Below, one piece after another: positions 13,440 to 26,039 of a stretch of 64,000 nucleotides of DNA (position 1 is its first letter; each line of letters starts with the position of its first letter). Made by a program: the position numbers and the translations under genes. Source of the stretch: Scortum barcoo (taxonomy: Eukaryota > Chordata > Actinopteri > Centrarchiformes > Terapontidae); contig CM041546.1 of the NCBI GenBank assembly GCA_023238725.1, positions 17,561,492 to 17,625,491 of the forward strand, in the 5' to 3' direction. A model generated the notes under the pieces. The model ran no database searches. It was not told where the DNA came from and saw only the letters and a program-made list of their open reading frames with translations.

Positions 13440-13720
13440 CTCATGCGTGCTTGCTGTGCCCTCTGGTTGGCGGTGATTGATGACGGCCATGGCGAGGCAG
13501 ATCATTTGGGTGGCCCCATCTACACAGGACGTAAATCAAATCAGCTTCGCTAATGATTCTCAGACGCTCATCTGGCAGCCACGGCCAGAACCCTATCGGG
13601 TCTTGCACGGAGGGACAAAAGAAACATCAATAAGTCCCAGAACGATTTCATTTGACCGCCTGTTCCAGGGATTGATGTCCATTTTCTTAAAGATTTCGAG
13701 GTGAAAGAGAGGCACCTCTG
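13440..13720. other. CNE-like block
   Basis: Low-repeat, GC-balanced stretch with words such as ggttggcggtgattgatgacggccatgg and cttcgctaatgattctc. The TGATTGATGAC word resembles PBX/MEIS-type composites. Conservation not tested. Confidence 0.35.
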
Positions 13721-14034
13721 TCTAGGAAAAAAAATCAAGGCTTCATCATCTGTGCTGCATCACAAGTGTGAAACTGATGCATGTGTGGCGTGTGGGCATG
13801 TGTGTGGATATGCACCTATTTTGTGATGCAAGGTGATGTAATGTAGCTGAATAGGGAAAAGATTGCTTCACTGGAATATTTGATATCAGCTCTGCCAGGT
13901 AGGGAATCTCAAACAACAACAAGCAGTTACCGGCGGTGACAAGAGACAAAGCTCCAGAGTAAAAATCCAGCGTCCAGACCAGCCACACTGTCTATGAACC
14001 CGTGTGTGGATCCAATCCTGTTGCTAGCTCTCAT

Positions 14035-14240
14035 GTGATTGATAACCCTGGCAGGTGAGAGGACCTCAGCCCTCAGGCCTCCGGGGCTGACCCATTACAA
14101 CTTTTCATTAAAACGTCTGTCCGATGCACCGCCTTGATTTGTCCATAATTTATGATGCCATTACAAGCTAATTAGTGCCAGGATCCCTCTGCCCTGCTCA
14201 GCATGCCAGGCCCTTGGCAGTTAAGAGAGGGCACACACTG
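14035..14240. other. CNE-like block
   Basis: Low-repeat stretch with gtccataatttatgatgccattacaagctaattagtgcc-type homeodomain words. No coding signature. Confidence 0.35.
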
Positions 14241-14559
14241 CTGGCTTTAGTTGTACAGGTGCAGGCTAAAGGCTACACTTACCAGTCGGGGCTTCGCTTT
14301 CCTTTTAAACTGTGGTTGTAAAGGTTGGTAATACAGTGCACTTCCGCATCAGAAACATTATATTAGTAGATCGCACTACCATTACTGTTTACATTTTGAT
14401 CTTTTGTGAAATTACTGTTTAGTTTGTGCAGAGAGGGCCTGAAATCTACAACTCAGCAAGAAATATGAAAAAAAAAAAAATTTTTTGTTTCTGCAGGTGT
14501 TGTTCCTTAGTAGTTATCTTGAGGTGTACTTTCATTCTCCATTCCTCCATTTGCCCTGA

Positions 14560-15080
14560 AAAACAGCTGAATGGAAACGCTCAAAATAAAAAATAAATAA
14601 ATAAATAAATAAAAATATCGCAAATAAAAAGCAAAAAACTACAAAGTGCAATGGAAACAAAGTTAGCGATTAACTCGTGACCCACTGTTCACTGACGCCT
14701 CTGCTCCACCAAAGACAGAAGACAAAAATCTTAGATTTGGATGGACAGACGAAGAGACTGTAAACTTTCCTTACACTGATGCATAAAACAAACAAATAAA
14801 TTCCATACTTGTATCATGTTTTCTTCATTGTTTGCCACCATTAGATGTTTGACTGTTAGATCATCTCATTGTGCCCTCGTCTTCTGTAATGGTTTAATGG
14901 CACCTGACTGAAGGTACAGCGCCACCAACTGTTTATCTTGAGATGCTTAAATTCTATTATTCACACAATGGTAGTGGATGCAGATTTATTTGATTTGCAT
15001 TTTCTTTTGCCGAATTTTCTGTAAATTCGTTAAAAAATTTGCGCTACACTTGGATGGAAACCTGGCTACCGCCCATGCTA
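14560..15080. repeat. possible interspersed repeat, class unknown
   Basis: Bounded by 'ctgaatggaaacgct' near 14570 and 'acttggatggaaacctgg' near 15050, with an AT-rich interior. The right-hand word is one I associate with a dispersed fish repeat. The ends look direct rather than inverted. No coding capacity. Confidence 0.35.
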
Positions 15081-15589
15081 GCGCTCAGTTCATTCTAGAC
15101 TAAACACTGCTGCTGCTGCAAAAAGTCCCACCTGACTAATAGCTGTCCTTTACAAACTGAATTTATGTCTGGATTCTTTTGTCTTTACAGTGATTTGACC
15201 CCAGCAGAAGCCTTGTGAAATTCAAAATGTGCATCATCTGCATACAGAACAAATGTTTAACAGTAGCCTAGCAGAGCATAGAGTGACTGTCCTCAGCAGC
15301 TTGTCTATAAGATTGGAGGGGTGGGGGGGTGGGGGTCTCATCAAAGCCAGTGCACCCATGCATGAAAGTCAATCCACTGCTTGTGTGTGTTTTATTTATT
15401 CATTAGTGACACGCAGCTTGAAAAGGAAGAAGAAAAAAGACAAGAAAGTTCCATTCAAATAAGCATGGCATCCCTGGAGCGGGATTGTAAAAGAGAGAGA
15501 AACAAGAGGGCAAGAGGGGGGAGATAAAGTGTAAGTGTGTGTGTGTGTGTGGAGAAAACAGGGTGCTGAAGGAAAGGGAGATGAGGGAA

Positions 15590-16070
15590 GAGTGGGATGA
15601 CTTCTTTTAATTTGGGGAACCCCTCGGGGGAAATCGAGCCTGTGAACACGCAATTACGACAGTCATCAGTGAAGCGCGCATGTGAGGAAGTGGGGCGTCG
15701 AGCGTAAAAGTAAAATATCAGGATGGAGAAGGAGGAAATGATTTTAAGTATTATTATCTCAAGTCTCTGCTGCCCCTCCCCCACTGATAATCACTCACAT
15801 ACACATGCAAAGTGTACACGCACGCACACATCTCCGCGTCCTTCAGTTCAGAAATGATAAATGTAACTAATACACAGGTAATCTATTACAATTAACTGAC
15901 AGTTTAGGGGACGGGAGGAGGGGCAAGACCATCATCATCAGCCAATTATCATCTTATTATGGGTGTTAAGTGGCCTCATATTAGGGTCAGCGCCCCTCAT
16001 TTCAAGGGAGAAAATAATTGTTAACCTCTGTAATAGCGATACATAGAAACTATTTAACACACCCCAGGGG
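15590..16070. other. CNE-like block
   Basis: Low-repeat stretch, including gccaattatcatcttattatgggtgttaagtgg-like words and gagaaaataattgttaacctctgtaatagcg. It resembles vertebrate developmental enhancers in composition. Inferred only. Confidence 0.4.
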
Positions 16071-17099
16071 GATCGCTCACGCCTCGCACACACACAGAGT
16101 CAGTGCATTGGCCACAAGTTCAAATAATTTTCAGCAAAAACGCTGCACTTCCAATGTGCTGTGTTGCAGAGTTTCAGGTTGAGCATGCCTTACGATTTAT
16201 CACTTGACCTTAAGTGTTGTATATCTTCAATTAAGTCAGCTGGTAAAACTATGATATTTAGTTGTGCATCCTTACATCTAATGTTGTGCTAGTTGTTTGT
16301 AGCTGTTCAACATCATTAACATCTCCCACATCACTTTTTATAATAATACTAATCCATGTAAAAGTTTAATAAGATGGCCAAGTTGTCATGTGTATGCTAA
16401 TCAAGGTAACTAATTTCTAAAGGAAACTGCACTTGTGTTTCCTCCTATTGTATTTTTTGTGCTTTAGTTAGTCTTACATGAAACCTTTTGTTAAGTAAAA
16501 ACAATAAAACCCTTTCATGTAAGTTGACTTTCAATTCTGTTACTTTTGTAAAATTTGACATCTAGTACAGACGTAAGTGCTCATCAGCTTGTAATGTTAT
16601 CAGTTGTGCAGAAAAAAACATAAGAATACAAGTTGTGTGTACAAGATGTCAAGCTAATCATTACTGTAATTGATAAAGTGGTCTTCAGAGAGAAAATTAT
16701 CTTTCAGTCTTTAATCGGACACAATCTAGAGGGACACAATGTCAATAACAAAGATGATTAAATGAAGTTTTTGGGTTGGGAATTCAGTATTGCTGAATGC
16801 TTGACTAAGGTAAAATTCTCATTAGACCGAACCAGAATGCTTTTAAATTAATCACATCTTTGACTCGTGGAAGGTGCAATAAACTTGAAGAAAGTTTTAA
16901 GGTTTGGCAGCACCTTTAAAAGTTGATTCCCTTTCAAAACAATGTAAGGGATGAAAATGGAAAATCCTCCAAGGATATATCCGGCACTGCACTTCACCTC
17001 AGCAGTCCACAGTCAGAGACAGGAGACTCAGTAAAGTGTTTTCCAATAACTTTTTCTTTTGAGTCAGGTAAAACCAAATCCATTTAGCTTGTAGATAAC
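16071..17099. other. non-coding, no recognised feature
   Basis: AT-rich sequence with no repeat family or frame that I recognise. Confidence 0.5.
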
Positions 17100-17420
17100 A
17101 GTCAATCTCATATGAATGACTCTCCTAAGTCGACCTGGGGTATATGATTTTAGGAAATCGCAGTTTGCAAATAACTTTCAATTACTTTCCGGCTTAAATC
17201 AAGTTTTTCAGGAAATTCTCTTTGTGGTATATTGCATCTGGCTGAGTGGCCTTTATTGTGCTGGCTCTCAGGTGGGCTGTTATATGGGAAGGCCGGACCC
17301 TGGGGTCCTGTGTCGCCTCCGGCTTATATTGAGACAGACACCGGCGTGACGATCTCCCCCAATAGCCTGACTCCCTCACTCAGCGAATCCTCTAAGTGTG
17401 TTACCTGTCTGGGAGGGTGG
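17100..17420. other. CNE-like block
   Basis: Low-repeat stretch (gcaaataactttcaattac, ggcctttattgtgctggc, ccggcttatattgagac). Short open frames overlap it on both strands but show no protein family signature. Confidence 0.35.
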
Positions 17421-17765
17421 CTTAGATAGAATGAAACACTCACTTGTCACTTTTATTAACCCTCTTATACCCCCTTTTCCCTCCAACACCCCCCACACAC
17501 CAAGCCCCACACCCCTCTCCTCCCACCCAACAAAATCTCCATCTTTCTTCTCTTTTCTCTCCTACATTAACCCGCAATTCTCCCTATCACACCCCCTGAA
17601 GCCAAAATCATCTCCATTTTGCATAATGCTCCATTTAAACTGATAGCGGTGACATGAGCGGGAGGGCACTCGGAGTCAGATGGAGAGAATGGGAAGAAGT
17701 GATGAAGCTTTGTCCTCTCTTTCTAACTCTCTCTTGCTCTGCTCTCTCTCTCTCTCTCTCCTATG
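17421..17765. repeat. C/T-rich low-complexity tract with (CT)n
   Basis: Plus strand is strongly pyrimidine-rich at 17455-17600, and a CT dinucleotide run lies at 17738-17761. Confidence 0.8.
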
Positions 17766-18204
17766 CGGCTGGCTGTGACCCCTGGTGGCAGTTATTATCC
17801 ACAAGGTCGTGGTGGTCTGTCCCTTGTCCCATGAGCAGGACACAACCCCTTCCTAATGCAGTCCCCCACTAGGCCTGCTCCTGTGAAGCCATATACTCAC
17901 TGCAGCGCCCCTCCCCTTTAGCGCACACACACACAGCACACAGTACACCCTGCCCATCCATCTAGCAAGCTCTGCTCCCTTCTGCCTTGTGCTAGTCGAG
18001 TGTGGTTCCTGGAAGCAGGAGGAGATGTGATGTAAGGCAGGAGGTCTATTATGTCGTCAATGTGATACTGATTCATGACAGGAGACATTATGTGTGTGTC
18101 ACGAGGCAGTGTTTCATTTTTATTGAACACTTAGAGGTTGTTTCAACATGGAATGGCGCTGAAAGTGGAAATACATCTGACAAGCTAAACTGTTGAGTCA
18201 AACA

Positions 18205-18335
18205 TTTCTGCTCGGTGCTGCAACGGATTTGTCGATTAAACAATCAACAGAAAATTGATCAAACTACGTTGCTAATGGATGAATAAATTAACTTAGCAAA
18301 AATACCAAATATTTGTTGGTCATAGGCTAATTCCT
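18205..18335 (-). repeat. teleost interspersed repeat relic (same family as at 10780)
   Basis: Contains 'gtgctgcaacggatttgtcgattaaacaatcaacag' followed by 'aaaataccaaatatttgttgg', the other end of the family. Strand assignment is tentative. Confidence 0.65.
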
Positions 18336-19599
18336 AAAAAGATAACACTGTCTTACAAATAAATGCTTTAAATTATAATTTTAGTACTAATAATTTGAGA
18401 GTATTTATTGTACAGTTAACAACACATAATGCAAGAGTGATTTTTCATGGAGGCGCACAATAAGTCTGGTTAGTGGAAAGGAAAAGACGAAATACATATT
18501 CCTGCAACACAGTTTTTATAACAGGTTTTTGTTTGCAAAATACAGGGTAGTGCTATCCCTACAGGATTTTTTTTTATCAAACAGTCAGAAAAGGGGGATT
18601 CATTCTTTGGTTAAACTGCTCATAACACACTGACCCACACAACCTGAGATGAGGGGTCACATCTAGTAATTGCAGCAAATGCCAAAACGTTCAGGTAGCC
18701 TTTAGTAGAGTGCCTCTAAATTAAAAGATTAGCTCCTTTTTAGTTTAGAAGTGTATACAGGTCATAAATATCACACATTATTTCTCTGGATGAGAGCATC
18801 TGGTAGCAGACATAAATGTGAGTATAAATATGAGAGAGATTTTTGATGCACAAGCTTTTCACGAGGCTGCAGAATTTTGTAAATCTACAAAAATACACAG
18901 TTGGTCCTAAATAGACTCGTCCAGGCTGTCAACTTAAAAAGTAGAGCAAAAACAGAGAGACTTTTAAAAGATCTCAGACAGAAAACAATGACAGAAACAA
19001 AAAACAAGGCGATATCTCTATTCGTCTTTCCTCATGTGACACATTCTTAAATATTCCAATCGAGAAGTGGGCAGAGACACAACACAAGCTCATGAATTCA
19101 AATGGGCGATACCCTGAATGCCAATGGTTTCACTCCTTCCTGCTGTTACCAATTTATATTTTCCATATGGGTCCTTAAACGGCAAATGGAAGTCAGTCCG
19201 TGCCCTTCTATCCCTCCCTGTCTCCCCCCTGGGGACAAAGGCGGTCAAAAGTCAAGGAAATTCTGATTCCTCAGCACAGCACACCAAGGGCACCTAAACA
19301 CAAACCAAACAGCTCCCACAATGCCTCGCTGTTGGCAAACTTGGGTTTCCTCCCTCAGAGATCTGCTAGTATTCTAAATGGTAATTATTACTCACTCACT
19401 CTCACACACACACACACACACTACCTGGACCGTACAGATGAAATGCAAAAGACAAAGAGGAGAATGGGAGGAGTTCGGGCAGAGGCAAAGAAGAAAATGA
19501 GGTGTAGTGCAAAAAAAAATGGATGGAGGAAGTGTAGCAAACCAGAAAAAAAGGAAGGTAGGACAAAAAAAGTGGTGGGTATGTAAATGTGAAGTCAGA
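18336..19599. other. non-coding, one short CA tract
   Basis: AT-rich intergenic DNA. A short (CA)n lies at 19403-19421. Nothing else is recognised. Confidence 0.5.
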
Positions 19600-20060
19600 G
19601 AGTTCAGGAGGAGAGAGGAGGTATAATGTGCTGAGCTGACCTGGGGGCCGCGGGGCTGAGTGTCCAGGGGCCAGTGGGGGGACGGTGGCCAGATCTCAGT
19701 GGTTATCATTATGTTGAGGGGGAGGTGTTCTCCATCGTTCCCTCAATTCCTCCCCCACTTCTAACTCAGACTCCATTTCTCTCCCAGGGCAAAGGTGAGG
19801 CGGCCTGGGGAGCGGCGGAAGGTGAAGGGTAACGCAGGGCGGGCTCGGGGTCGGCGGCAGTCGTTAGCGATGCAGCTTGACCTGCTCACCTATAACTTGA
19901 AGTTTTACTTCCCAAGTTTTTTTTTTTTGTTTTATCATATGCTTCTTCTTTTTTTTGTCACGCACTGTCTCATTCTCTCACCACTGCCAGACCGAGCTGG
20001 GATAGATGAAATGTCCCCTCCTGAATTTTAATACGAGGGAACTTGTTGGGGGAAGTTTGC
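19600..20060. other. CNE-like block
   Basis: Low-repeat segments (19620-19720 and 19790-20045 apart from a T-run) with GC-balanced words and gagctgggatagatgaaatg. No coding signature beyond chance frames. Confidence 0.35.
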
Positions 20061-20194
20061 CAAAAAGTCTCAGAAAGAGTCAAAATGATAGAAATGTTCT
20101 TTTCTGAGAAATTCTTACAAATGAAAAAAAAAGCTTCAAATCAGACTGATTTGTATGAATAATGTTATGCCTGTTTTTTTTATGAATTCTACAT

Positions 20195-20265
20195 CTATAA
20201 CAGAATCAGCTTTAGTACACATACAAGGAACCCGACTCTGTTGCTCTCAATGTACTTACACACAC
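20195..20265 (+). repeat. teleost interspersed repeat fragment
   Basis: 'cagaatcagctttagtacacatacaaggaa' resembles a dispersed fish repeat ('agaatcagctttattggccaag...acatacaaggaatttgac'). Short and degraded. Confidence 0.5.
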
Positions 20266-20599
20266 TTGTAATTTACAAATACAGTATAGTTGTCTATGCA
20301 TGTAATCCTATGGCCTTTTGCTGCTACAGACGTTCAGCATCTCTGCAGAAACGATTAGAGATAAAACTCGTTTTATTACATCCCATCCAGGTTTCTAGTT
20401 CTGAATGATTATACAGATTCTATAAATGGTTTAAAAATGGAAAAAGGGGGAGACAGGCATGAAGAAAGGAGTTCAAGTGGGAGAATAAGGTATATGGACT
20501 CTTACAACTCAGATCTAGGAGATCAAAAACACACACACACACGCGCCTGTCTAAAACACATGGCACTTTCAGCAGATTAGAAATCGTCTCCATTTACAA

Positions 20600-21270
20600 A
20601 ACCATCGTTCCACAAAAGGTGTTCCTTTCACCGAGACGAGGCTGCCGGCGCAGAGAAGAGCCCTGGGCCCTTTCATTGTCAAGCTCTTTCTTTTCTTTTC
20701 TTTGCCGCCAACAACACTGCCCTCTTTATCAGTGCAATTACGGCACAAACAGACTCATCATTGGCCCAACTGTCCTCTCCTATCGCCTCCATTTCCACAA
20801 GCAACCTAATTAGTCCTAAAGAGAGAAAAAGCCGATGAGCGGAGGAGAGTAAAGAGGCAGAGAGAGAAAAGACCAGCTATCATGTCCATTTGTGTGCGTT
20901 TGGAACAGCAATTGTATGTGTTTGTGTGTGTCTGTGTATGGGTGTATCCCCCCTTCTTTTTGTTGTTGTTGTTCTCACTCTTTCTATCTCCTTTTTTTCC
21001 CACAGAAAGAAAGCCTTCAAAGGAGCGATTGTGCAGGGCGGCTGAAGTGGTCTGTTGGTAAGCGGACAGCGGAGCAACACAACAAACATGGCTGGCACTA
21101 ATCAGGGCCCCGGCTAATGTAAACAATGTCATTTTTTGCCCTTAATGAGCCAATTTTCCGCAGATACGAGAGGGCTAACAATTGGGGCAGCGCCTTTGAT
21201 GTGATTCATCTGAAGGTTTGTTTGTGATCGCTTGGCACTTTTGTTGGAAGCCCTGCGCCCAGCTGCTTTC
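20600..21270. other. CNE-like block
   Basis: Low-repeat stretches at 20620-20820 and 21030-21260 (attacggcacaaacagactcatcattgg, gcactaatcagggccccggctaatg, ccttaatgagccaattttccgc), separated by a TG/T-rich piece. Confidence 0.4.
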
Positions 21271-21589
21271 ATCTACCCCTGAAAAGGGAGAGCCACGACT
21301 CACTTGGGTACAGAGGGAGGGGGGAATAAAAATAATAATTTTCTTTTCTTTTCCTTTTTTTTTTTTAAAAAAGGCAACCCTCCCCCTTTATTATAAACTA
21401 GTCCTAATCAGCTGACCAGCCCTCTCCTTTTTGTCTCCCCCTCCCTTAGCCCCCCACCTCCCCAACCCCCTCCACACACACACACACTTCTGTGAACACA
21501 CACACACAAATACAAGAGCGAAGGAGCACTGTCAGTGAGGGATTAAAAAAAAGAAAAAAAAATGAGCATCGTTGGTGCCGGGTGTCTAT

Positions 21590-21980
21590 AGCGATCAAAT
21601 AGCGAACTCATTAAAAGGCGCCCCGGTGTGCGAGCCGTGGACACTGACAGGGCCTTCATTAACATGGTGCTGACAAAAGGTGAGGCAGACCAAAGAGGCA
21701 GCCGGCGGGCCAGGTGTGTGTTCCGCGGCGCCTTTCAAGATGGCCCTGTAGCCAGAGGCAGGCGGGATGGCAAGCGCTCTCCATCAAATGGGAAACTGAC
21801 CAAGAACAAGCCGGTTGTGGTAAGAGAGAGAGAGGGAGATAAAAAGAGAGGCCAAGTCAGATGGAGAGATAAAGAGTTTTTTCCCACATGCACCAAATCC
21901 TCCAAACTTCTCATCTGTAGGATGTTCGAGTCCCGTCATTTAACTCATAACCGGTGATCCATTTGATAAAGCGGATCAGA
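21590..21980. other. CNE-like block
   Basis: Low-repeat sequence around ctatagcgatcaaatagcgaactcattaaaaggcgc and gcggcgcctttcaagatggccc. A frame of 109 codons crosses it without a recognisable domain. Confidence 0.35.
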
Positions 21981-22302
21981 AAGTCCTGGACCAATAAAAC
22001 AAGTCTTGTGCTCATTATCATAATAAAGTGAACTCTTCAAAGTTCAGTAAAAGGCCACAAGAACACACAAATAACAGAAAAAAAACAGGAAAGCGGAAAG
22101 AGAAGGGTATTGATGTAATGAAGGTAGTCAAAGGTAGTGACCAAAGGCAATACATCGCCTCATGTCCAGGCCTATTCCAATCAATCACTGGAGCTGAAGT
22201 GAAGTCAACTCCAGGCTAGTCAGTCAGCCAGGCCCCCCATTACATACACACACACCTCTGCCTGCCTCTCTGGCCATGAGTCAGGGGCCCTCTGGGGCCA
22301 AC

Positions 22303-22415
22303 CACACACACACACACACACACACACTGAACCTGCTGGGCCCTGCAGTTACCAGCTGTCAACTCCACGTGTTCTGTGCCGTCTGTTGTTTAGAGTGTGT
22401 GTAGTGTGTGTGTGT

Positions 22416-22457
<42 letters not shown>
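22303..22457. repeat. paired (CA)n and (TG)n tracts in inverted arrangement
   Basis: A CA tract (22303-22327) and a longer interrupted TG tract (22395-22457) face each other across about 67 bp, so the two can base-pair as a hairpin stem of about 25 bp. Confidence 0.9.
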
Positions 22458-22458
<1 letters not shown>

Positions 22459-22744
22459 CTAAAGAGTAAAGGGTTGCAGCAAAGTTACACGCCTCAGCTG
22501 GACCATGAACAGAGAGGAAGAAAGTGATGGGGGACCTTCAAGGACATTTACACACATTCAACAAATGTTCAGAGAACCAAATTAATGCAGAACAGTTCCA
22601 TGATTTTCTAAAAGAAAATGAGTAAGAGAAGAGCTAAAACAAAACAGCGCTGAATCTTTAAATCAGATAGAAGCTAGAAACATACAGAGAATGTTCACAA
22701 GGATCTGAGCTAAATTATATTAAACAGCCTTTTCCCAAAATCAG

Positions 22745-23100
22745 CTTTTCACACACTGATGAATCAATTAGTCGATTTGATGAGTCGACCTGATCAACAG
22801 AAAATTGTCAAAAAATAATGATAATTTACTGACAAAACCAACCAAGCATGTCAAACGCGACGTGGATCCCTCTCTTCAAATCTCAGGATTTACTGCTTCT
22901 CTGCTGTCTCTCTGTCATTAAATCATTAATACATTTGAATACATTTGAGTTTTGAACTGTTGAGATGGAGAAAAAAACTAAATTGAAGATGTCGCACTAG
23001 CCTCTGGGAATTTGCCTTTTTTATTATTTTTAGGGTATTTCATGACTAAATGATTAATTAATTAATTGATTGCTACAGAGAAACGCTCAACAAATAGATT
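22745..23100 (+). repeat. teleost interspersed repeat relic, near full length (same family as at 10780)
   Basis: Starts 'gatgaatcaattagtcgattt', passes 'tctcaggatttactgcttctctgctg' and 'gttttgaactgttgagatgg', then 'cctctgggaatttgcc', and ends 'atgactaaatgattaattaattaattgattgc'. This is the family's internal order. Non-coding. Confidence 0.75.
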
Positions 23101-24159
23101 TGTTTCAAACATGCATAACTGGAAGAGAAATCACCTGAGCGGAGATGACATGACACAGAAGGAAGGAAAAAAAACAAACAAAGGATGCACCCTGTAACAG
23201 TAACAGCAGAAACAACCATTAACCCGTAAAATGGATAGTTTTGGTAGAAAAATAAGACACATTACAGTGTTTACCTCTAGGGCATGACCTTAATCCTGAG
23301 CTCCCTCCCCACCTCTGTAAGGGACAGAGAGATAGGAAACCAGGCTCAGGCAACAATGAACAACATGTCTGTTTTGGGGGGGAAAAAAAATCAATAATGT
23401 GTTGTGATGTGAAACTGATTCCCCACTGGATTTCGCTGTGCTCCGTGCAAGCCTATTCTCTGTGTGGCCCTGAGGTAAATAGTGTACTTTGTTACAGTGT
23501 GTAGCAGTAAGCCTTGGAGACCTGTGCAGCGATTAAGCCGTACTGGAGCACATTATTAGCCCAGGCCATGTCATGGCAGGCTGAAACAGGCCTGGCATGG
23601 AAGGGAAAAGGATAAAGGGAGGGTCGCACCAGAGGGAAGGAGAGGAAAAATGGGATCAAAAGAGAATAAAATGAAATGGAAAAACAGATTGGGAGGGCAA
23701 GAGTAGAAGACGAATGCAAGGAAGAAGTAGAAAGAGACATAGATGAAACAAGAAAAGGTGACAGAGAAAAGAAAGGAAAAACGGCTAACAGAAAAATGAC
23801 ATTTGTGCAACTTATGTCATACACTTTATGTGTGCATCGTCGTACAACACTTCACTCCTCCGCAGAAGAATTTTCACGTCCCAGAGAAAGACGAGACGTA
23901 TTGCAAACCCGAGACGCTCGGTGGTGTCACCACTAACATTCGAGAGAAAGACGGTGGGGATGGCTAGCAGGAGCGATGGAAAGGTGGAGCAGGATAAAGA
24001 GGGGAAAGCTCAGACAGGACAGGGGGGTGGAGGGAGTAACAAATCTCCTGCTGATGGCTATTTGCAGGCTATTCCCCCTCACCGCAGAAACCAGAGGCCT
24101 AAACCTCCTTTCTCATTTTCTCCTCTTTATTTATCGCGCTTCTTCCTTCTGTGGTAAAT
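23101..24159. other. non-coding, no recognised feature
   Basis: A/G-rich in places (23,580-23,800). Frames here reflect base skew. Confidence 0.5.
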
Positions 24160-24329
24160 TTGTCACTTTTGCATAATGGCGTTCTACACCGGCATGCAGT
24201 GGGGTGTGTGGCGCTGGTGGAGGTGGGATGGCAAGATGAGCGGCTCAAGGTGTGATGGAGAAAGTGGGGATGGTAATGGAGGAAGAAGACAGAGAGGAGT
24301 TGATAGCAGCAATTCCTTCCTCAATCTCT

Positions 24330-25250
24330 TGAGGTGGGGGAAAAAATCTCTGACCATCTTCCTAAACCTCCAACACCCCCCACACTCTCTTGTTCTGTCC
24401 CCCTTTGCCCCTGTCACCCACCTCTCCCCTCCATCCCTCCCTCTTGTACACCAACCCCTCCTCTCTTTCACTTTCTCCTTTCTCTCCTCTGCCTCTGCCC
24501 ACCCCGCAACCGCCCCCCTCCCTCCCTCTCCTTGTCTCTCCAGGAGGCAGTTGTCAATCAAGCGCGTCTCCCACAATCCCTCTGGAGCTCATTGTGCCCG
24601 CGGTCGCTGGAGGAGGCAGGCGTTGTGAGGCGGCGGAGAGTCGCAGATGGAGGGAGCGCTGTCAATCATTGTCACTAATTATTAATTTCTGTCACTCAGG
24701 CCCCCATGGCAGCCACATAGCGGGGGCCTCTCACTCTCTCTGCCTCTACCTCCTTTCCTTCTCCATTCTCCTCCTCCTCCTCTTCACTCGTTCAGTGAGT
24801 CGGTCGGCATCCTTCTGTCCCTCCCATGTTCACTCCCTCTCCGCCCCCCTCGTCCCTCGTTAAAGTCTCTGCCTCTTCCTTCGCCTTTGCCTCTTTGGTT
24901 CAGGTCGCCCGTTGTTTCAATTTCGCCATCCTCCCTCTCACTCCCCCTGCAGTCCCCTCTCTCCCACTCTCGCACTCCCTCTCCCCACTCAGTCTGTCTT
25001 CCTCTCTCAACACTCCCAGGGTGAGTTGATTTGGTATGCCACCCCGGCCACAAAAAGTTCAACCTTTCATTATGTGGTGCACGTGCACTAAGAACTGGCC
25101 CCCTCCCCTCCTCTCCTCCTCTCCTCTCCTCTCCCAGGTCAGTCCCCTTGACTCTCTGCTCCCTTTTAATTGTATTCTGCCCTCCGCCCCTCTCAACCTC
25201 TCGATTTCCCCCATCTGACCCCCCCAACACACCACGTCCGACTCCTCTAA
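24330..25250. repeat. long polypyrimidine-biased domain
   Basis: For about 900 bp the plus strand is dominated by C and T (purest at 24360-24545, 24720-24880 and 25095-25140), interrupted by a CNE-like island at 24540-24720. Several long frames in both directions are artefacts of this bias (runs of Ser/Pro/Leu on plus, Arg/Glu/Gly on minus). Confidence 0.8.
24540..24720. other. CNE-like island inside pyrimidine domain
   Basis: Abrupt return to balanced, low-repeat sequence (gtcaatcaagcgcgtctcc, gctgtcaatcattgtcactaattattaatttctgtcac) with paired TGTCAATCA-type PBX/MEIS/HOX-like words. Confidence 0.4.
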
Positions 25251-25289
25251 TTCTTCAAGAATCCCAAAAAGGCATTAAAAAGACCTGCT

Positions 25290-25530
25290 TGGCTTTTTTC
25301 CCCCCTTCTCCTTGTTTTTGAAGCTCAGAACCAGCGAGATTCTGCTGAGGTTCTGATTTGATTTGGTGAACTTGGTGTTTTCAATTTGCACGCCAGTGCT
25401 TTCGCTTGTGATGTCACTGTGATGGCGGCTAATGAGGGAGGCCTGACCCGCGTGTAGTTGCAACTGAGGATGGGGCCGGTCCACTCCACTAAGGGTTCTG
25501 ATCCGCTCCCACCTCATTACCAGAGGTGGT
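25290..25530. other. CNE-like block
   Basis: Low-repeat stretch containing gtgatgtcactgtgatggcggctaatgaggg. No coding signature. Confidence 0.35.
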
Positions 25531-25894
25531 GGGCTGGGAGGCAAAGAAGAGAGAGAGAGAAGGAGAGAGAGAGGGAGGGAGCTGGTGATTAGGAGTTAGA
25601 GCGTCACACAGTCATTCACATATATTCATGAAAACACACTGCATACACACAAGCCCACATCTAAATATTCCCATGCCATGAACGCACATACAAATGCACG
25701 CGCACACTAACTGGCACAGCACTACACACACACTCTTGCACCACACTGAATGTATACATACATTCATCTTATGAGATGCCCACACAAGCGTTTTCAGTCG
25801 CACATGTGCATACATAAACACACAAACATGCATTAAATAACACATGCACACTCATGATTTTGCACTTGCAGTTGTAAATCAATCACTGACACAA

Positions 25895-25914
25895 ACACAC
25901 ACACACACACACAC
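25895..25914. repeat. (CA)n microsatellite
   Basis: About 10 CA units, in a 300-bp stretch scattered with shorter CA runs. Confidence 0.85.
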
Positions 25915-26039
25915 AGTCAGGTATATCCACTCTCTTTTAGACACACACATACATACATATATATACATCTTCTCCTCCAGGATTACTATTCGCGACAGAC
26001 TTGCGCTGCTCTAATGAGGGGCCGAGTAGGAGGCCAGCT

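Noticed and set aside
24176..25321. Several frames over 100 codons on both strands
   Set aside because: They arise from the polypyrimidine bias (Ser/Pro/Leu on plus, Arg/Glu/Gly on minus), have no domains and no codon logic.
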